DNA of 39,187 nucleotides, from the NCBI GenBank assembly GCA_002427605.1, contig DIRT01000012.1, positions 1 to 39,187 on the forward strand. The letters run 5' to 3'. The notes beneath the pieces were generated by a model, which was given only the letters and a program-made list of their open reading frames with translations, had not been told where the DNA came from and made no database searches. The stretch's first letter is position 1; every line of letters starts with the position of its first letter. Source of the stretch: Bacteroidales bacterium UBA5429 (GTDB lineage Bacteria; Bacteroidota; Bacteroidia; Bacteroidales; WCHB1-69). Shown here in pieces: positions 16,927 through 24,364 of the stretch. The position numbers were made by a program, and so were the translations under genes.

Positions 16927-17508
16927 ATGAAATTAATTCGACTTTTTTTTACGATTGTCATAGTTTCTTTTTTTGCTGCAAGTTATGCACAACAAGATAC
17001 CATGATTCTTTCACAAGAGAAGCCTGTTAGTTTGACAAAATCTCAGAAGAAACATAGTCCTACAGTAGCCGGTTATTTGTCTATTATTCCCGGAGGGGGA
17101 CAAATCTACAACAAGAAATATTGGAAACCCCCAATTATTTATCTCGGGATGGGTATAGCTACCTATTTTGCTGTCGATTTTTATAAACAAACATCTTATT
17201 ACAAAGAGGAGTACATTTATCGTGTTAATAACGATCAACCATTTTTACATCCTGAACTGGAGACGCAGCATACGGACAATGTTTTGGCAATGAGAAATCT
17301 TTACAGAACGAGAATGGAAGTAGCAATCGCTGCTACTGCGATTATTTATGCTTTGAATATTGTAGATGCTGTCGTTGACGCGCATCTTTTTTATTTTGAT
17401 GTCTCCGATGATCTTTCAATGAGAATTACACCATCCATTCAAATGAATCCATTCTCAACTTCTATTTCTTATGTTCCTACTGTAGGTCTAAAATTTAAAA
17501 TCAAATAA
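16927..17508 (+). CDS. DUF5683 membrane protein
   Basis: A 193-residue protein. From ATG 16927 it begins with a signal peptide (MKLIRLFFTIVIV to about SYAQ), then the DUF5683 hallmark PTVAGYLSIIPGGGQIYNKKYWK and two later hydrophobic stretches (about 60-80 and 125-145). An upstream TTG at 16888 would give a poor N-terminus and is rejected. DUF5683 genes are commonly found between parB and dapB or lytic enzymes in Bacteroidetes; function unknown, probably envelope. It ends one base before dapB. Confidence 0.78.
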   Translation: MKLIRLFFTIVIVSFFAASYAQQDTMILSQEKPVSLTKSQKKHSPTVAGYLSIIPGGGQIYNKKYWKPPIIYLGMGIATYFAVDFYKQTSYYKEEYIYRVNNDQPFLHPELETQHTDNVLAMRNLYRTRMEVAIAATAIIYALNIVDAVVDAHLFYFDVSDDLSMRITPSIQMNPFSTSISYVPTVGLKFKIK

Positions 17509-17509
17509 T

Positions 17510-18238
17510 ATGAAGAAAAAAGTTACTATTATCGGATATGGGAAGATGGGCAAAGGGGTAGAGGTAGAACTCAAAAGATTGGGTGCTGATATTCATTTGA
17601 TTATAGATAATGAAGATGATTGGGCTTTAAATTGGGGAAAGTTTTTAGAAAGTGATATAGCAATAGAGTTTACTACTCCTGATACCGCTATTCAAAACTT
17701 TAAACGTTGTTTTGATGCCGGAGTTCCCTTGATAACCGGCACCACAGGATGGTATGATCGTTTGGATGAGGTGTTGGAGATGGCTAAAAAACAGAATACT
17801 TCATTTATATATGGATCCAATTTTTCGATTGGAGCACAATTAATGTTTCAGTTGACTTCCTGTTTTGGTAAGTTGATGTCGCAATATGAGGAGTATAACT
17901 GTGAAATTCACGAAACTCATCATACGACGAAGTTAGATGCACCCAGTGGCACGGCTGTGAGCTTAGCTCAGATTTTGCTACCCGAGTTGAACAGACTCCA
18001 AGAGTGGCATCTTGCACCCCCCTTGATTGATAATTCATTACCCATATATAGTCATAGAGTAGGGGAGGCGATAGGAGAACATACTGTAACATTTTCCTCT
18101 TCTGTAGACTCACTAACTATAACTCATCAGGCTCATAATCGCTCCGGATTGGTTCAAGGTGCAGTAAAAGCGCTTTTTTGGCTCCTGGATCATCCCGGAA
18201 TATATAACTTTTCAGATATTTTTATGTCTATTAAATAA
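17510..18238 (+). CDS. dapB: 4-hydroxy-tetrahydrodipicolinate reductase
   Basis: A 242-residue DapB, reducing the cyclic intermediate of the diaminopimelate/lysine pathway with NAD(P)H. Seen: nucleotide-binding GYGKMGKGVE near the start, TGTTGW, and the active-site segment HETHHTTKLDAPSGTA. There His137 and Lys141 match the catalytic histidine and lysine of the E. coli enzyme. Supplies the peptidoglycan precursor. It sits 11 bases before lepB. Confidence 0.96.
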   Translation: MKKKVTIIGYGKMGKGVEVELKRLGADIHLIIDNEDDWALNWGKFLESDIAIEFTTPDTAIQNFKRCFDAGVPLITGTTGWYDRLDEVLEMAKKQNTSFIYGSNFSIGAQLMFQLTSCFGKLMSQYEEYNCEIHETHHTTKLDAPSGTAVSLAQILLPELNRLQEWHLAPPLIDNSLPIYSHRVGEAIGEHTVTFSSSVDSLTITHQAHNRSGLVQGAVKALFWLLDHPGIYNFSDIFMSIK

Positions 18239-18249
18239 CAACTAAACTT

Positions 18250-19887
18250 ATGCAACTGTCAATACCTGTAATTTACATTTTAACGATTATAACATTGATC
18301 GGACTCCATATCGGGCTATGGGGTATTTTTAAGAAAGCTGGTAAAAAGCCCTGGTTGAGTTTGATTCCATTTGTAAATATTTGGTTTTGGATCAAAGTTT
18401 TAGGTCGACCATGGTGGTGGATGTTGTTGGCTTGTTTCCCTTTTATTTCCATCTTTATGTTGTATATGATGGTTTGGAAAACGATTAGATTATATGGAAA
18501 AACAAGTTATCTCTATCTGATTCCCGGAACTCTCTTTTTTATGTTTTATCTTCCTTATTTGGGATTTTCTAAAAAAGAAAAATATACACCACTACATGAA
18601 TTACCTAATTTTAAAAAGAGTAATGCCCGTGATTGGGCTGATGCACTGATATTTGCTGTTGCTGCTGCCTATATTATCAGAACTTTTTTGGTGGAGTTTT
18701 ATGCCATTCCAACTTCTTCCATGGAAAGCTCATTGATGGTAGGAGACTATTTGGCAGTGAATAAAGTACAGTATGGGGCACGTGTTCCCAATACACCATT
18801 AGCTATTCCATTTGTACACCATACTATCCCCAAGACTAAGAGTGTAAAATCTTTTGTAGAATGGGTAAAATTACCCTATCTAAAGTTCCCGAAATTAAGT
18901 TCGGTTAAGAGGGGAGATGCGGTTGTTTTTAATTATCCGGATGGCGATACCGTTGCAATTGAAAGACAAAGTGAGAGCTACTATGCCATTGTTCGTGAGT
19001 TTGAAACTATGTTGAATCCGAATGCATCCCAGCGGGAAATGAAGCACGTACTTGATCGCTACCCCAGAGAAACAGTGGCTTACTATCAAGCTAAATATCC
19101 GGGAGATTATTATCCCGGTAAAGGGCGCGATGCTGTACATCAAGAGTACAAAATAGTAGCAAGACCAGTTGATAAAAGAGAAAATTATGTAAAAAGATGT
19201 ATAGCTATACCTGGAGATAGATTGGAAATTGTTGATAGGCAGCTAGTTATCAATGATAAACCGGTCGCAAATCCCAAAAGAGTTCAGTTTTCTTATTTGG
19301 TAACAGATCCAACCGGAGTTGGTTTGAGCTACAAAAGACAGGTTAAGCTGGATATCAATGAGGAAGATATGAGAAAATTAGATCCTTATGTTACCTACTA
19401 TTCGTTGAATAATCAACAAAGGGAAAAAATAGAAGGGATGGGATTTACAGTTACCCCCATTGTAGAAAAAGAGGGCAACTATGATCCTGCAGTAATGCCT
19501 CATGATCCTCGTTATCCCTGGAATAAAGATTTTTTTGGACCACTTTATATCCCTAAAAAGGGAGAGACCGTTGCGTTAAATGACTCCACGATTGTGCTCT
19601 ATGAAAAGATTATTAGGAATTATGAGAAGAATGATTTGCAAATAAGGGATGGGAAGATCTATATTAATGGTGCTGAGACTCAAACTTATACATTTAAAAT
19701 GAACTACTATTTTATGATGGGAGATAACAGACATAATTCAGCAGACTCACGTTTCTGGGGATTTGTCCCTGAAGATCATGTAGTTGGAAAAGTATGGTTT
19801 GTATGGCTCTCTTTGGATAAATTCAAGACTATGTCGCAAGGAAAAATCAGATGGAATCGTATGTTCAATTCTAATTTCAATCAATAG
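18250..19887 (+). CDS. lepB: Signal peptidase I (long Bacteroidetes form)
   Basis: A 545-residue S26 peptidase that removes signal peptides of exported proteins. The catalytic serine is Ser157 in PTSSMESSLMVGD; the general base is Lys315 in YVKRCIAIPGDRLEI. The last conserved box is MGDNRHNSADSRFWG. Before the catalytic part are about four membrane segments (residues 5-105), resembling a DUF5684-like module, then the usual anchor at 130-148. About 150 residues separate the Ser and Lys boxes, far more than in E. coli. A further insert lies before the final box. Last gene of the PUR-par operon. Confidence 0.94.
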   Translation: MQLSIPVIYILTIITLIGLHIGLWGIFKKAGKKPWLSLIPFVNIWFWIKVLGRPWWWMLLACFPFISIFMLYMMVWKTIRLYGKTSYLYLIPGTLFFMFYLPYLGFSKKEKYTPLHELPNFKKSNARDWADALIFAVAAAYIIRTFLVEFYAIPTSSMESSLMVGDYLAVNKVQYGARVPNTPLAIPFVHHTIPKTKSVKSFVEWVKLPYLKFPKLSSVKRGDAVVFNYPDGDTVAIERQSESYYAIVREFETMLNPNASQREMKHVLDRYPRETVAYYQAKYPGDYYPGKGRDAVHQEYKIVARPVDKRENYVKRCIAIPGDRLEIVDRQLVINDKPVANPKRVQFSYLVTDPTGVGLSYKRQVKLDINEEDMRKLDPYVTYYSLNNQQREKIEGMGFTVTPIVEKEGNYDPAVMPHDPRYPWNKDFFGPLYIPKKGETVALNDSTIVLYEKIIRNYEKNDLQIRDGKIYINGAETQTYTFKMNYYFMMGDNRHNSADSRFWGFVPEDHVVGKVWFVWLSLDKFKTMSQGKIRWNRMFNSNFNQ

Positions 19888-19933
19888 ATTTATAAATGAT
19901 AACAATATGTTTAATTAATAAAATTATTTTACA

Positions 19934-20629
19934 ATGAAAAAATCAATCTTTTTACTGGCAATCTTATCTGTTTTTATGATAGGTACCGTCACAGCACAGA
20001 AACCCTTTTCTGGAACCATTGTGATGAAAACTGAAATTGTAGGATTAGAGAATCCTGAAGAAATCGCACAAAATGCACCTGACATTACCTATACCATTTT
20101 AGGTAATCTTTCCAAAGCAGTAGTCTTACAAGAAGGCGCATCCATTACTGAAATAGTTAACGGTGATAAGAAGGTGGTTTATGTAGTGATAGAGGTGACC
20201 GGAATGGGTAAATTTTATATTGAAGCTACCACTGAAGAAATTGAAAAGAAATTGAAATTTACTGAATATAATTATGAATATTCAGATGAAACAATGGAAA
20301 TAGCGGGCTATAAAGCTCAGAAAGTTATTGTAAAAACAATTGACTTGGAAACAGATGAGGAAGGTACCATGGTATTATATGTTTCAAAGGAAATTAATTC
20401 CGGTGATTTGCTTAACTTTTCAGATTATCCGGGATTGGAAGGGTTTCCTTTAAGAACAGAAGTTGAATTGGGAGCAGAGTATCCTGGAGCAAAAACAATT
20501 ATTGAAGCTAAGGAAATCAAACCCTCGAAGAAGATTAAAAGCTATGAGTTTTTACTTCCTTCGGATGCGAAAAATATCAAGGAGGATCCTGATTTAATGA
20601 AAATGTTCGGAATGAATCCTGATGAATAG
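19934..20629 (+). CDS. Secreted/periplasmic protein, DUF4412/GLPGLI-like
   Basis: A 231-residue protein with a clear signal peptide (MKKSIFLLAILSVFMIG to VTAQ). The rest is beta-rich, starting PFSGTIVMKTEIVG, with a middle segment in which a modified lysine/threonine-rich strand precedes IAGYKAQKVIV. This arrangement resembles the DUF4412/GLPGLI group of Bacteroidetes exported proteins, which look like outer-membrane lipid-binding folds. I cannot name it more precisely. No good TAnnTTTG promoter was seen; TATGTTTA at about 19905 is only a near match, so read-through from lepB is possible. Confidence 0.55.
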   Translation: MKKSIFLLAILSVFMIGTVTAQKPFSGTIVMKTEIVGLENPEEIAQNAPDITYTILGNLSKAVVLQEGASITEIVNGDKKVVYVVIEVTGMGKFYIEATTEEIEKKLKFTEYNYEYSDETMEIAGYKAQKVIVKTIDLETDEEGTMVLYVSKEINSGDLLNFSDYPGLEGFPLRTEVELGAEYPGAKTIIEAKEIKPSKKIKSYEFLLPSDAKNIKEDPDLMKMFGMNPDE

Positions 20630-20653
20630 TAGTTTTTGATGAAGGGTGAATAG

Positions 20654-21370
20654 TTAAGGAGAAACAACAAAGTAGTATTCGCTATTTTGTTGATACATAT
20701 TGAGAAACAGTTCCTTTGAAAGAGGGAGCTGTTTTTTTATGTATCCTTCCAATGTAAAGATATTCAAATTGAGATTTTGAAAGAATGTAAACACCTCATT
20801 AGGGTCAGTCATATAAAATTCACTTGCACCTAGACCACATTCAAAAATAATGATGGGGCTGTTATCACGTAAGATTCTTTCAGCACCCTTTAATACTTCA
20901 AATTCAGCACCTTCTACATCGATTTTAATAAAATCAATGCGTGTATTTTCAGGGATTACCTGATCAAGTCTTTCAGTTTCAACTCTGATTTGGTCAATTT
21001 CCGGCATTTGAACCGCATAGGTCCTCTTTTTTAATCCACTGTAGGCAGGAGCATTTTTAACCCACTGAAAGTACGACTCTCCTTTCCTATTACACAAAGC
21101 GTATGGATACAAAGTGACTTGAGGAAAGTTATTCTTTAAGTTCTCAAACAGAGCTGGGATCGGCTCAAAAGCAAAGTGAGTACCCTCCGGTGCCAATCGG
21201 ATAATTTGAGATAAGATCTCTCCTTTGTGTGCACCAACATCGATGCAGTTTGAGTCTTTTTTTATGACTTGTTTCATGATTTGAAGCGTCAATCGATCAT
21301 ATTTAATGTTTTTTGTAACATCAAGTCGAGTGGCTATTAATATTTTTCTAATCAAGTCTTTACACTTCAT
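20654..21370 (-). CDS. FkbM-family SAM-dependent methyltransferase
   Basis: A 238-residue methyltransferase. The SAM-binding motif is CIDVGAHKGEILS, followed by FAFEPIP, and the FkbM signature IDFIKIDVEGAEFEVLKGAERIL near residues 155-177. FkbM enzymes O-methylate sugars or secondary metabolites; the acceptor is unknown. Its ATG overlaps the recF stop (ATGA at 21367-21370), which implies translational coupling. The link with recF looks positional only. Confidence 0.88.
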   Translation of the reverse strand: MKCKDLIRKILIATRLDVTKNIKYDRLTLQIMKQVIKKDSNCIDVGAHKGEILSQIIRLAPEGTHFAFEPIPALFENLKNNFPQVTLYPYALCNRKGESYFQWVKNAPAYSGLKKRTYAVQMPEIDQIRVETERLDQVIPENTRIDFIKIDVEGAEFEVLKGAERILRDNSPIIIFECGLGASEFYMTDPNEVFTFFQNLNLNIFTLEGYIKKQLPLSKELFLNMYQQNSEYYFVVSP

Positions 21371-22473
21371 GTCTTCTGTTCTAATTGTTCTACAAGTATG
21401 ATGTGATGTGGAATTTGGTGTTCTTCAAATATTTTTTCTACCCGATTGGGATCTGTATCAGTTAGAAAAACCTGACCAAAATGATGTTCTCCCACTAAAG
21501 TGATTAATTGATTAGAGCGAAATGGATCTAATTTGTCAAAAATATCATCTAATAGTAAGAGAGGTTTGATCTTTTTTTTCTCATAAATAAAGTCGAATTG
21601 GGCTAATTTAATCGCTAAAGCAAATGATTTTTGTTGTCCTTGCGATCCAAATCGTTTCAGTGGTTTGTTATTGATGATGAAGTTGAAATCATCCCTATGC
21701 GTTCCAAATGTCGAATAGCCGGTCTGTATATCAGTTTGTTGTGCTAATCCTATTCCTTTATCAAAACTCTCATTTTCCAGTTGTGACTGATATCGAATCT
21801 CAACCGTTTCATTTCCATTAGAAATGTAGCGATAGTATTGTTCAAAGCCGGGAGAGAGTTCATGAATAAATTCCTTTCTTTTATTAAAGATTTTATTTGC
21901 CAGGGGGGATAACTGTTCATTATATATCTCTAATAAAGAGTAATTTTGGTGCTCACGTGCCAGTAGCTGTTTTAAAGTAATGTTTTTTTGTGTTAAGAGT
22001 TTTTGGTAGCGGATTAGGTGTTGTAAGTACTCTTTGTCAATTTGCGATATGATCATATCGAAGAATTTGCGTCTTACATCACTTCCTTCGTTGATAATAT
22101 CATGATCATAAGGCGAGATCATAACCAGAGGATAGAGTCCATAATGGTCACTCAATCTATTGTACTCCTTCTGGTTAGCCTTCATGGTTTTTCTGTTATT
22201 TTTGTATGTACAGGATATTTTTGTGCTATTTTCAGGGATTTCAAAACGGTGAAAATGACCATGAATAGCAAAAAAATCTTCTTCATTTTTAACAGAGTAG
22301 ATATCTTGAGAGGAAAAATAACTTTTTGTAAATGCTAAGTAGTGGATTGCATCAAGCAGATTAGTTTTTCCGGTTCCATTTCTTCCCAAAATAGCATTTA
22401 CATTAGAGTGAAACTGAAATTCCTGAGAGGAATAGTTTTTAAAATTGATAACCGATAAATCAACTAAATACAT
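21367..22473 (-). CDS. recF: DNA replication and repair protein RecF
   Basis: A 368-residue RecF, an ABC/SMC-like ATPase that helps load RecA at single-strand gaps. Walker A is GRNGTGKTN at 30-38. The signature SFGSQGQQKS equivalent appears as RFGSQGQQKSFALAIKLAQ, followed by Walker B LLLLDDIFDKLD. Length is normal. It is six bases after the zeta-like kinase and overlaps the FkbM gene by four bases, so the three form one operon. Confidence 0.97.
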   Translation of the reverse strand: MYLVDLSVINFKNYSSQEFQFHSNVNAILGRNGTGKTNLLDAIHYLAFTKSYFSSQDIYSVKNEEDFFAIHGHFHRFEIPENSTKISCTYKNNRKTMKANQKEYNRLSDHYGLYPLVMISPYDHDIINEGSDVRRKFFDMIISQIDKEYLQHLIRYQKLLTQKNITLKQLLAREHQNYSLLEIYNEQLSPLANKIFNKRKEFIHELSPGFEQYYRYISNGNETVEIRYQSQLENESFDKGIGLAQQTDIQTGYSTFGTHRDDFNFIINNKPLKRFGSQGQQKSFALAIKLAQFDFIYEKKKIKPLLLLDDIFDKLDPFRSNQLITLVGEHHFGQVFLTDTDPNRVEKIFEEHQIPHHIILVEQLEQKT

Positions 22474-22479
22474 ACCTCT

Positions 22480-23061
22480 TTATTTCGCCAATTTATATTT
22501 ATTTTCTAAAAAGTAGTAGAGCTCTTTATCGTAAATATCCATCTTGTTATCCAATACTTTACCCATAATTAGTCTGGGTTTTTCTTCTGAATTATCAAAA
22601 AACATGATATTGTCACAGATAGGCAGATAGTGATTAAAGAAGTTGAATAATCCTCTTTCATATCTTCTTTCAATGACATCGTCAGGCACATCATGTCCTC
22701 CTTCTGATACTCTTTTTCTCACTCTTTCTTTAGCCAGTTCGACACTATTGAGCCAGAAAAAGAGCAGGTTAACAATAAAACCATTCTTTTGTGCCAGAAA
22801 TACTTTTTCTATGTAGGTTAGAGCAGAGAGTGTGGTTTCTACAGCAAAATTATCCTCTTTTTTTAGCAACATATTGATTCTTTCATGCTGTATTCTAACA
22901 GCAGGATAAATCATAGAATCAGGATTAAAGGGTGATAATCCTCTGGCAATTTCATCTAAATTAATGAACTCTTTACATTCAAGCATTTCCGGTAGCATAT
23001 AAAAAGCAGCGGTCGTTTTACCCGCTCCATTACACCCGGAAATGATATACATGTTTTTCAT
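22480..23061 (-). CDS. Zeta-toxin-like P-loop kinase
   Basis: A 193-residue protein of the zeta toxin/AAA kinase group. Walker A is SGCNGAGKTT near the N-terminus, followed by INLDEIARGL, ETTLSA, and the family block GGHDVPDDVIERRYERGL; DNS occurs near 165. Zeta toxins phosphorylate UDP-GlcNAc, but many chromosomal members are stand-alone kinases. No antitoxin-like ORF lies next to it, so toxicity is not implied. The in-frame TTG at 23076 is part of the promoter; ATG 23061 gives MKNMYIISG. First gene of the kinase-recF-FkbM operon. Confidence 0.8.
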   Translation of the reverse strand: MKNMYIISGCNGAGKTTAAFYMLPEMLECKEFINLDEIARGLSPFNPDSMIYPAVRIQHERINMLLKKEDNFAVETTLSALTYIEKVFLAQKNGFIVNLLFFWLNSVELAKERVRKRVSEGGHDVPDDVIERRYERGLFNFFNHYLPICDNIMFFDNSEEKPRLIMGKVLDNKMDIYDKELYYFLENKYKLAK

Positions 23062-23073
23062 AGATACAATCGG

Positions 23074-23081
23074 CAAAGATA
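23074..23081 (-). promoter_or_regulatory. -7 promoter element for the kinase-recF-FkbM operon
   Basis: Minus-strand TATCTTTG followed by CCG, only 12 bases from ATG 23061, leaving an mRNA leader of a few bases. Confidence 0.65.
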
Positions 23082-23159
23082 TAAATATTTTTCTATTAAG
23101 AATTTTTAATATTTATTAAAAAAATAAACATTTTTATATTTTTGATTCAATTTTTTATA

Positions 23160-23167
23160 TATCTTTG
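23160..23167 (+). promoter_or_regulatory. -7 promoter element for the thioredoxin-motif lipoprotein
   Basis: TATCTTTG followed by CACG, 34 bases before the ATG, within an AT-rich divergent region of 140 bases shared with the kinase promoter. Confidence 0.65.
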
Positions 23168-23201
23168 CACGTTTTATTAACCAATTTATTATAATACCAA
23201 T

Positions 23202-23981
23202 ATGAAAAAGTTATTTTCGATGCTACTTGCTGTTTTAATGTTCTCAGCACTAGCTATTTCTTGCGGAGATCCGGATCCAGATCCAGAACCAACTCCAGAG
23301 CCTACTCCTTGGGATGACTTAGCACCAACTAATACTCAATGGGGTCTAGTAATTAACTATACTGCTAACTGGTGTGGTCCTTGTGGTAGTTGGGGTGTTC
23401 CTTTGATGAAAAGGTGTGTAGAAAAAGGTAACGTAGTTGGTGTTGGAGTTAAAGCTTCGGGAGACCCTCAGTATAATGCTCCTATATACTCAGCTTATTC
23501 TGCTGATAGAACTACAGGTGGTGGTATTCCTGCTTTTTGGATGGGAGATACTAAAACTGAGTCCGAGTCTGCCTTGACAACTTTGATGAACCGTATTCCT
23601 AAAGCCGGTGTGGCTATGAAACATGAGTTAACAGAGGATTCAATAATTGTGTATTCTGTGGTTGAAACATTTGATACTTTCGATCCTGAAGGAGAATACT
23701 ATTTAGCAACAGTGGTTCAAGAAGATGGATTGAAGTATAGTCAAGCCGGTGTTACTGATCCGAATTATAGACATAATTATGTTACAAGAGCTGCTTTTGA
23801 CGGTAAGCCATATGGAGTTCCTGTTACACTTAAAACAGGTAAAAATAACTTCCGTTATGCTATAGCAATTGAAACTAAGTGGGATGTAGCAAATATTTAT
23901 GCACACGTAGTATTGTATAAAAAAGAGGGAACAACCAAACCAGTTTATAAGTTTATTAATGGTAGTTGGTCAAGACCCTAA
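23202..23981 (+). CDS. Omp28-like lipoprotein with a WCGPC thioredoxin motif
   Basis: A 259-residue predicted lipoprotein. The signal peptide ends LAIS-C with Cys21 as the lipidated residue. An acidic, proline-rich stretch follows (DPDPDPEPTPEP), like the acidic export signals of surface lipoproteins in this phylum. A thioredoxin-like N-terminal domain has WCGPCG at 57-62, and the C-terminal beta domain (about 125-259) resembles Omp28-related proteins. It could reduce or isomerise disulfides at the cell surface, or merely keep a binding fold. Single-gene unit with its own promoter and terminator. Confidence 0.75.
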   Translation: MKKLFSMLLAVLMFSALAISCGDPDPDPEPTPEPTPWDDLAPTNTQWGLVINYTANWCGPCGSWGVPLMKRCVEKGNVVGVGVKASGDPQYNAPIYSAYSADRTTGGGIPAFWMGDTKTESESALTTLMNRIPKAGVAMKHELTEDSIIVYSVVETFDTFDPEGEYYLATVVQEDGLKYSQAGVTDPNYRHNYVTRAAFDGKPYGVPVTLKTGKNNFRYAIAIETKWDVANIYAHVVLYKKEGTTKPVYKFINGSWSRP

Positions 23982-24000
23982 TCCTTCAAAAAGTATAAAA

Positions 24001-24030
24001 AAAAAGAGAGGCATTTGCCTCTCTTTTTTT
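24001..24030 (+). terminator. Terminator of the Omp28-like gene
   Basis: A 12-bp stem (AAAAAGAGAGGC at 24001-24012, GCCTCTCTTTTT at 24017-24028) with a four-base loop and T run, 20 bases after the stop codon. The A run on the 5' side makes it usable in both directions. Confidence 0.92.
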
Positions 24031-24318
24031 ATATGTTATGAAGAAGAATGATTAATTAAATAATCAATTTTGTAAATTACTTTTCCTGTATTTAGCCTTA
24101 GTATATTAGAGTTTGCTAAATGTTTTATCACAGCTATTTCATCAGCATCAGCGGGATTAGTACATATTTATTTACTTGTATTAATACTGCCTGGACTTAC
24201 TTCTAAACAATACCAAGCATGAATCAAAAGACAATAATTTAAAGGAGAGATTTATCGAATGTTGAATAGATATTTAAAAGCAATTTCGTAGGTTAATAAT
24301 GTAAAAAAGAGTATAAAA
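24031..24318. other. Gene-less stretch between two near-identical terminators
   Basis: No supportable gene. On the minus strand an open frame from about 24167 to TAA 24036-24038 encodes roughly 43 residues of ordinary composition (contains ADADEIAVIKHL and INHSSS). It lacks a start codon and could be the relic end of a lost gene. On the plus strand AAAGGAGAG at 24241 precedes ATG 24259, but the frame has only ten codons. Confidence 0.35.
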
Positions 24319-24347
24319 AAAGAGAGGCATGTGCCTCTCTTTTTTTG
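24319..24347 (-). terminator. Terminator of the T9SS multidomain protein gene
   Basis: AGAGAGGCA / TGCCTCTCT stem with flanking A and T runs, 18 bases beyond the minus-strand stop at 24365. Stem and flanks are almost identical to the terminator at 24001-24030, and it too can work in both directions. Confidence 0.88.
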
Positions 24348-24364
24348 CTATCAAGCAGAGTAAT

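Noticed and set aside
22480..23061. Zeta-like gene considered as part of a toxin-antitoxin pair
   Set aside because: No antitoxin-like ORF adjoins it; the neighbours are recF and a short divergent promoter region.
24259..24291. ATG with a good Shine-Dalgarno (AAAGGAGAG at 24241)
   Set aside because: The frame has only ten codons, and such ribosome sites are not generally used in this phylum.
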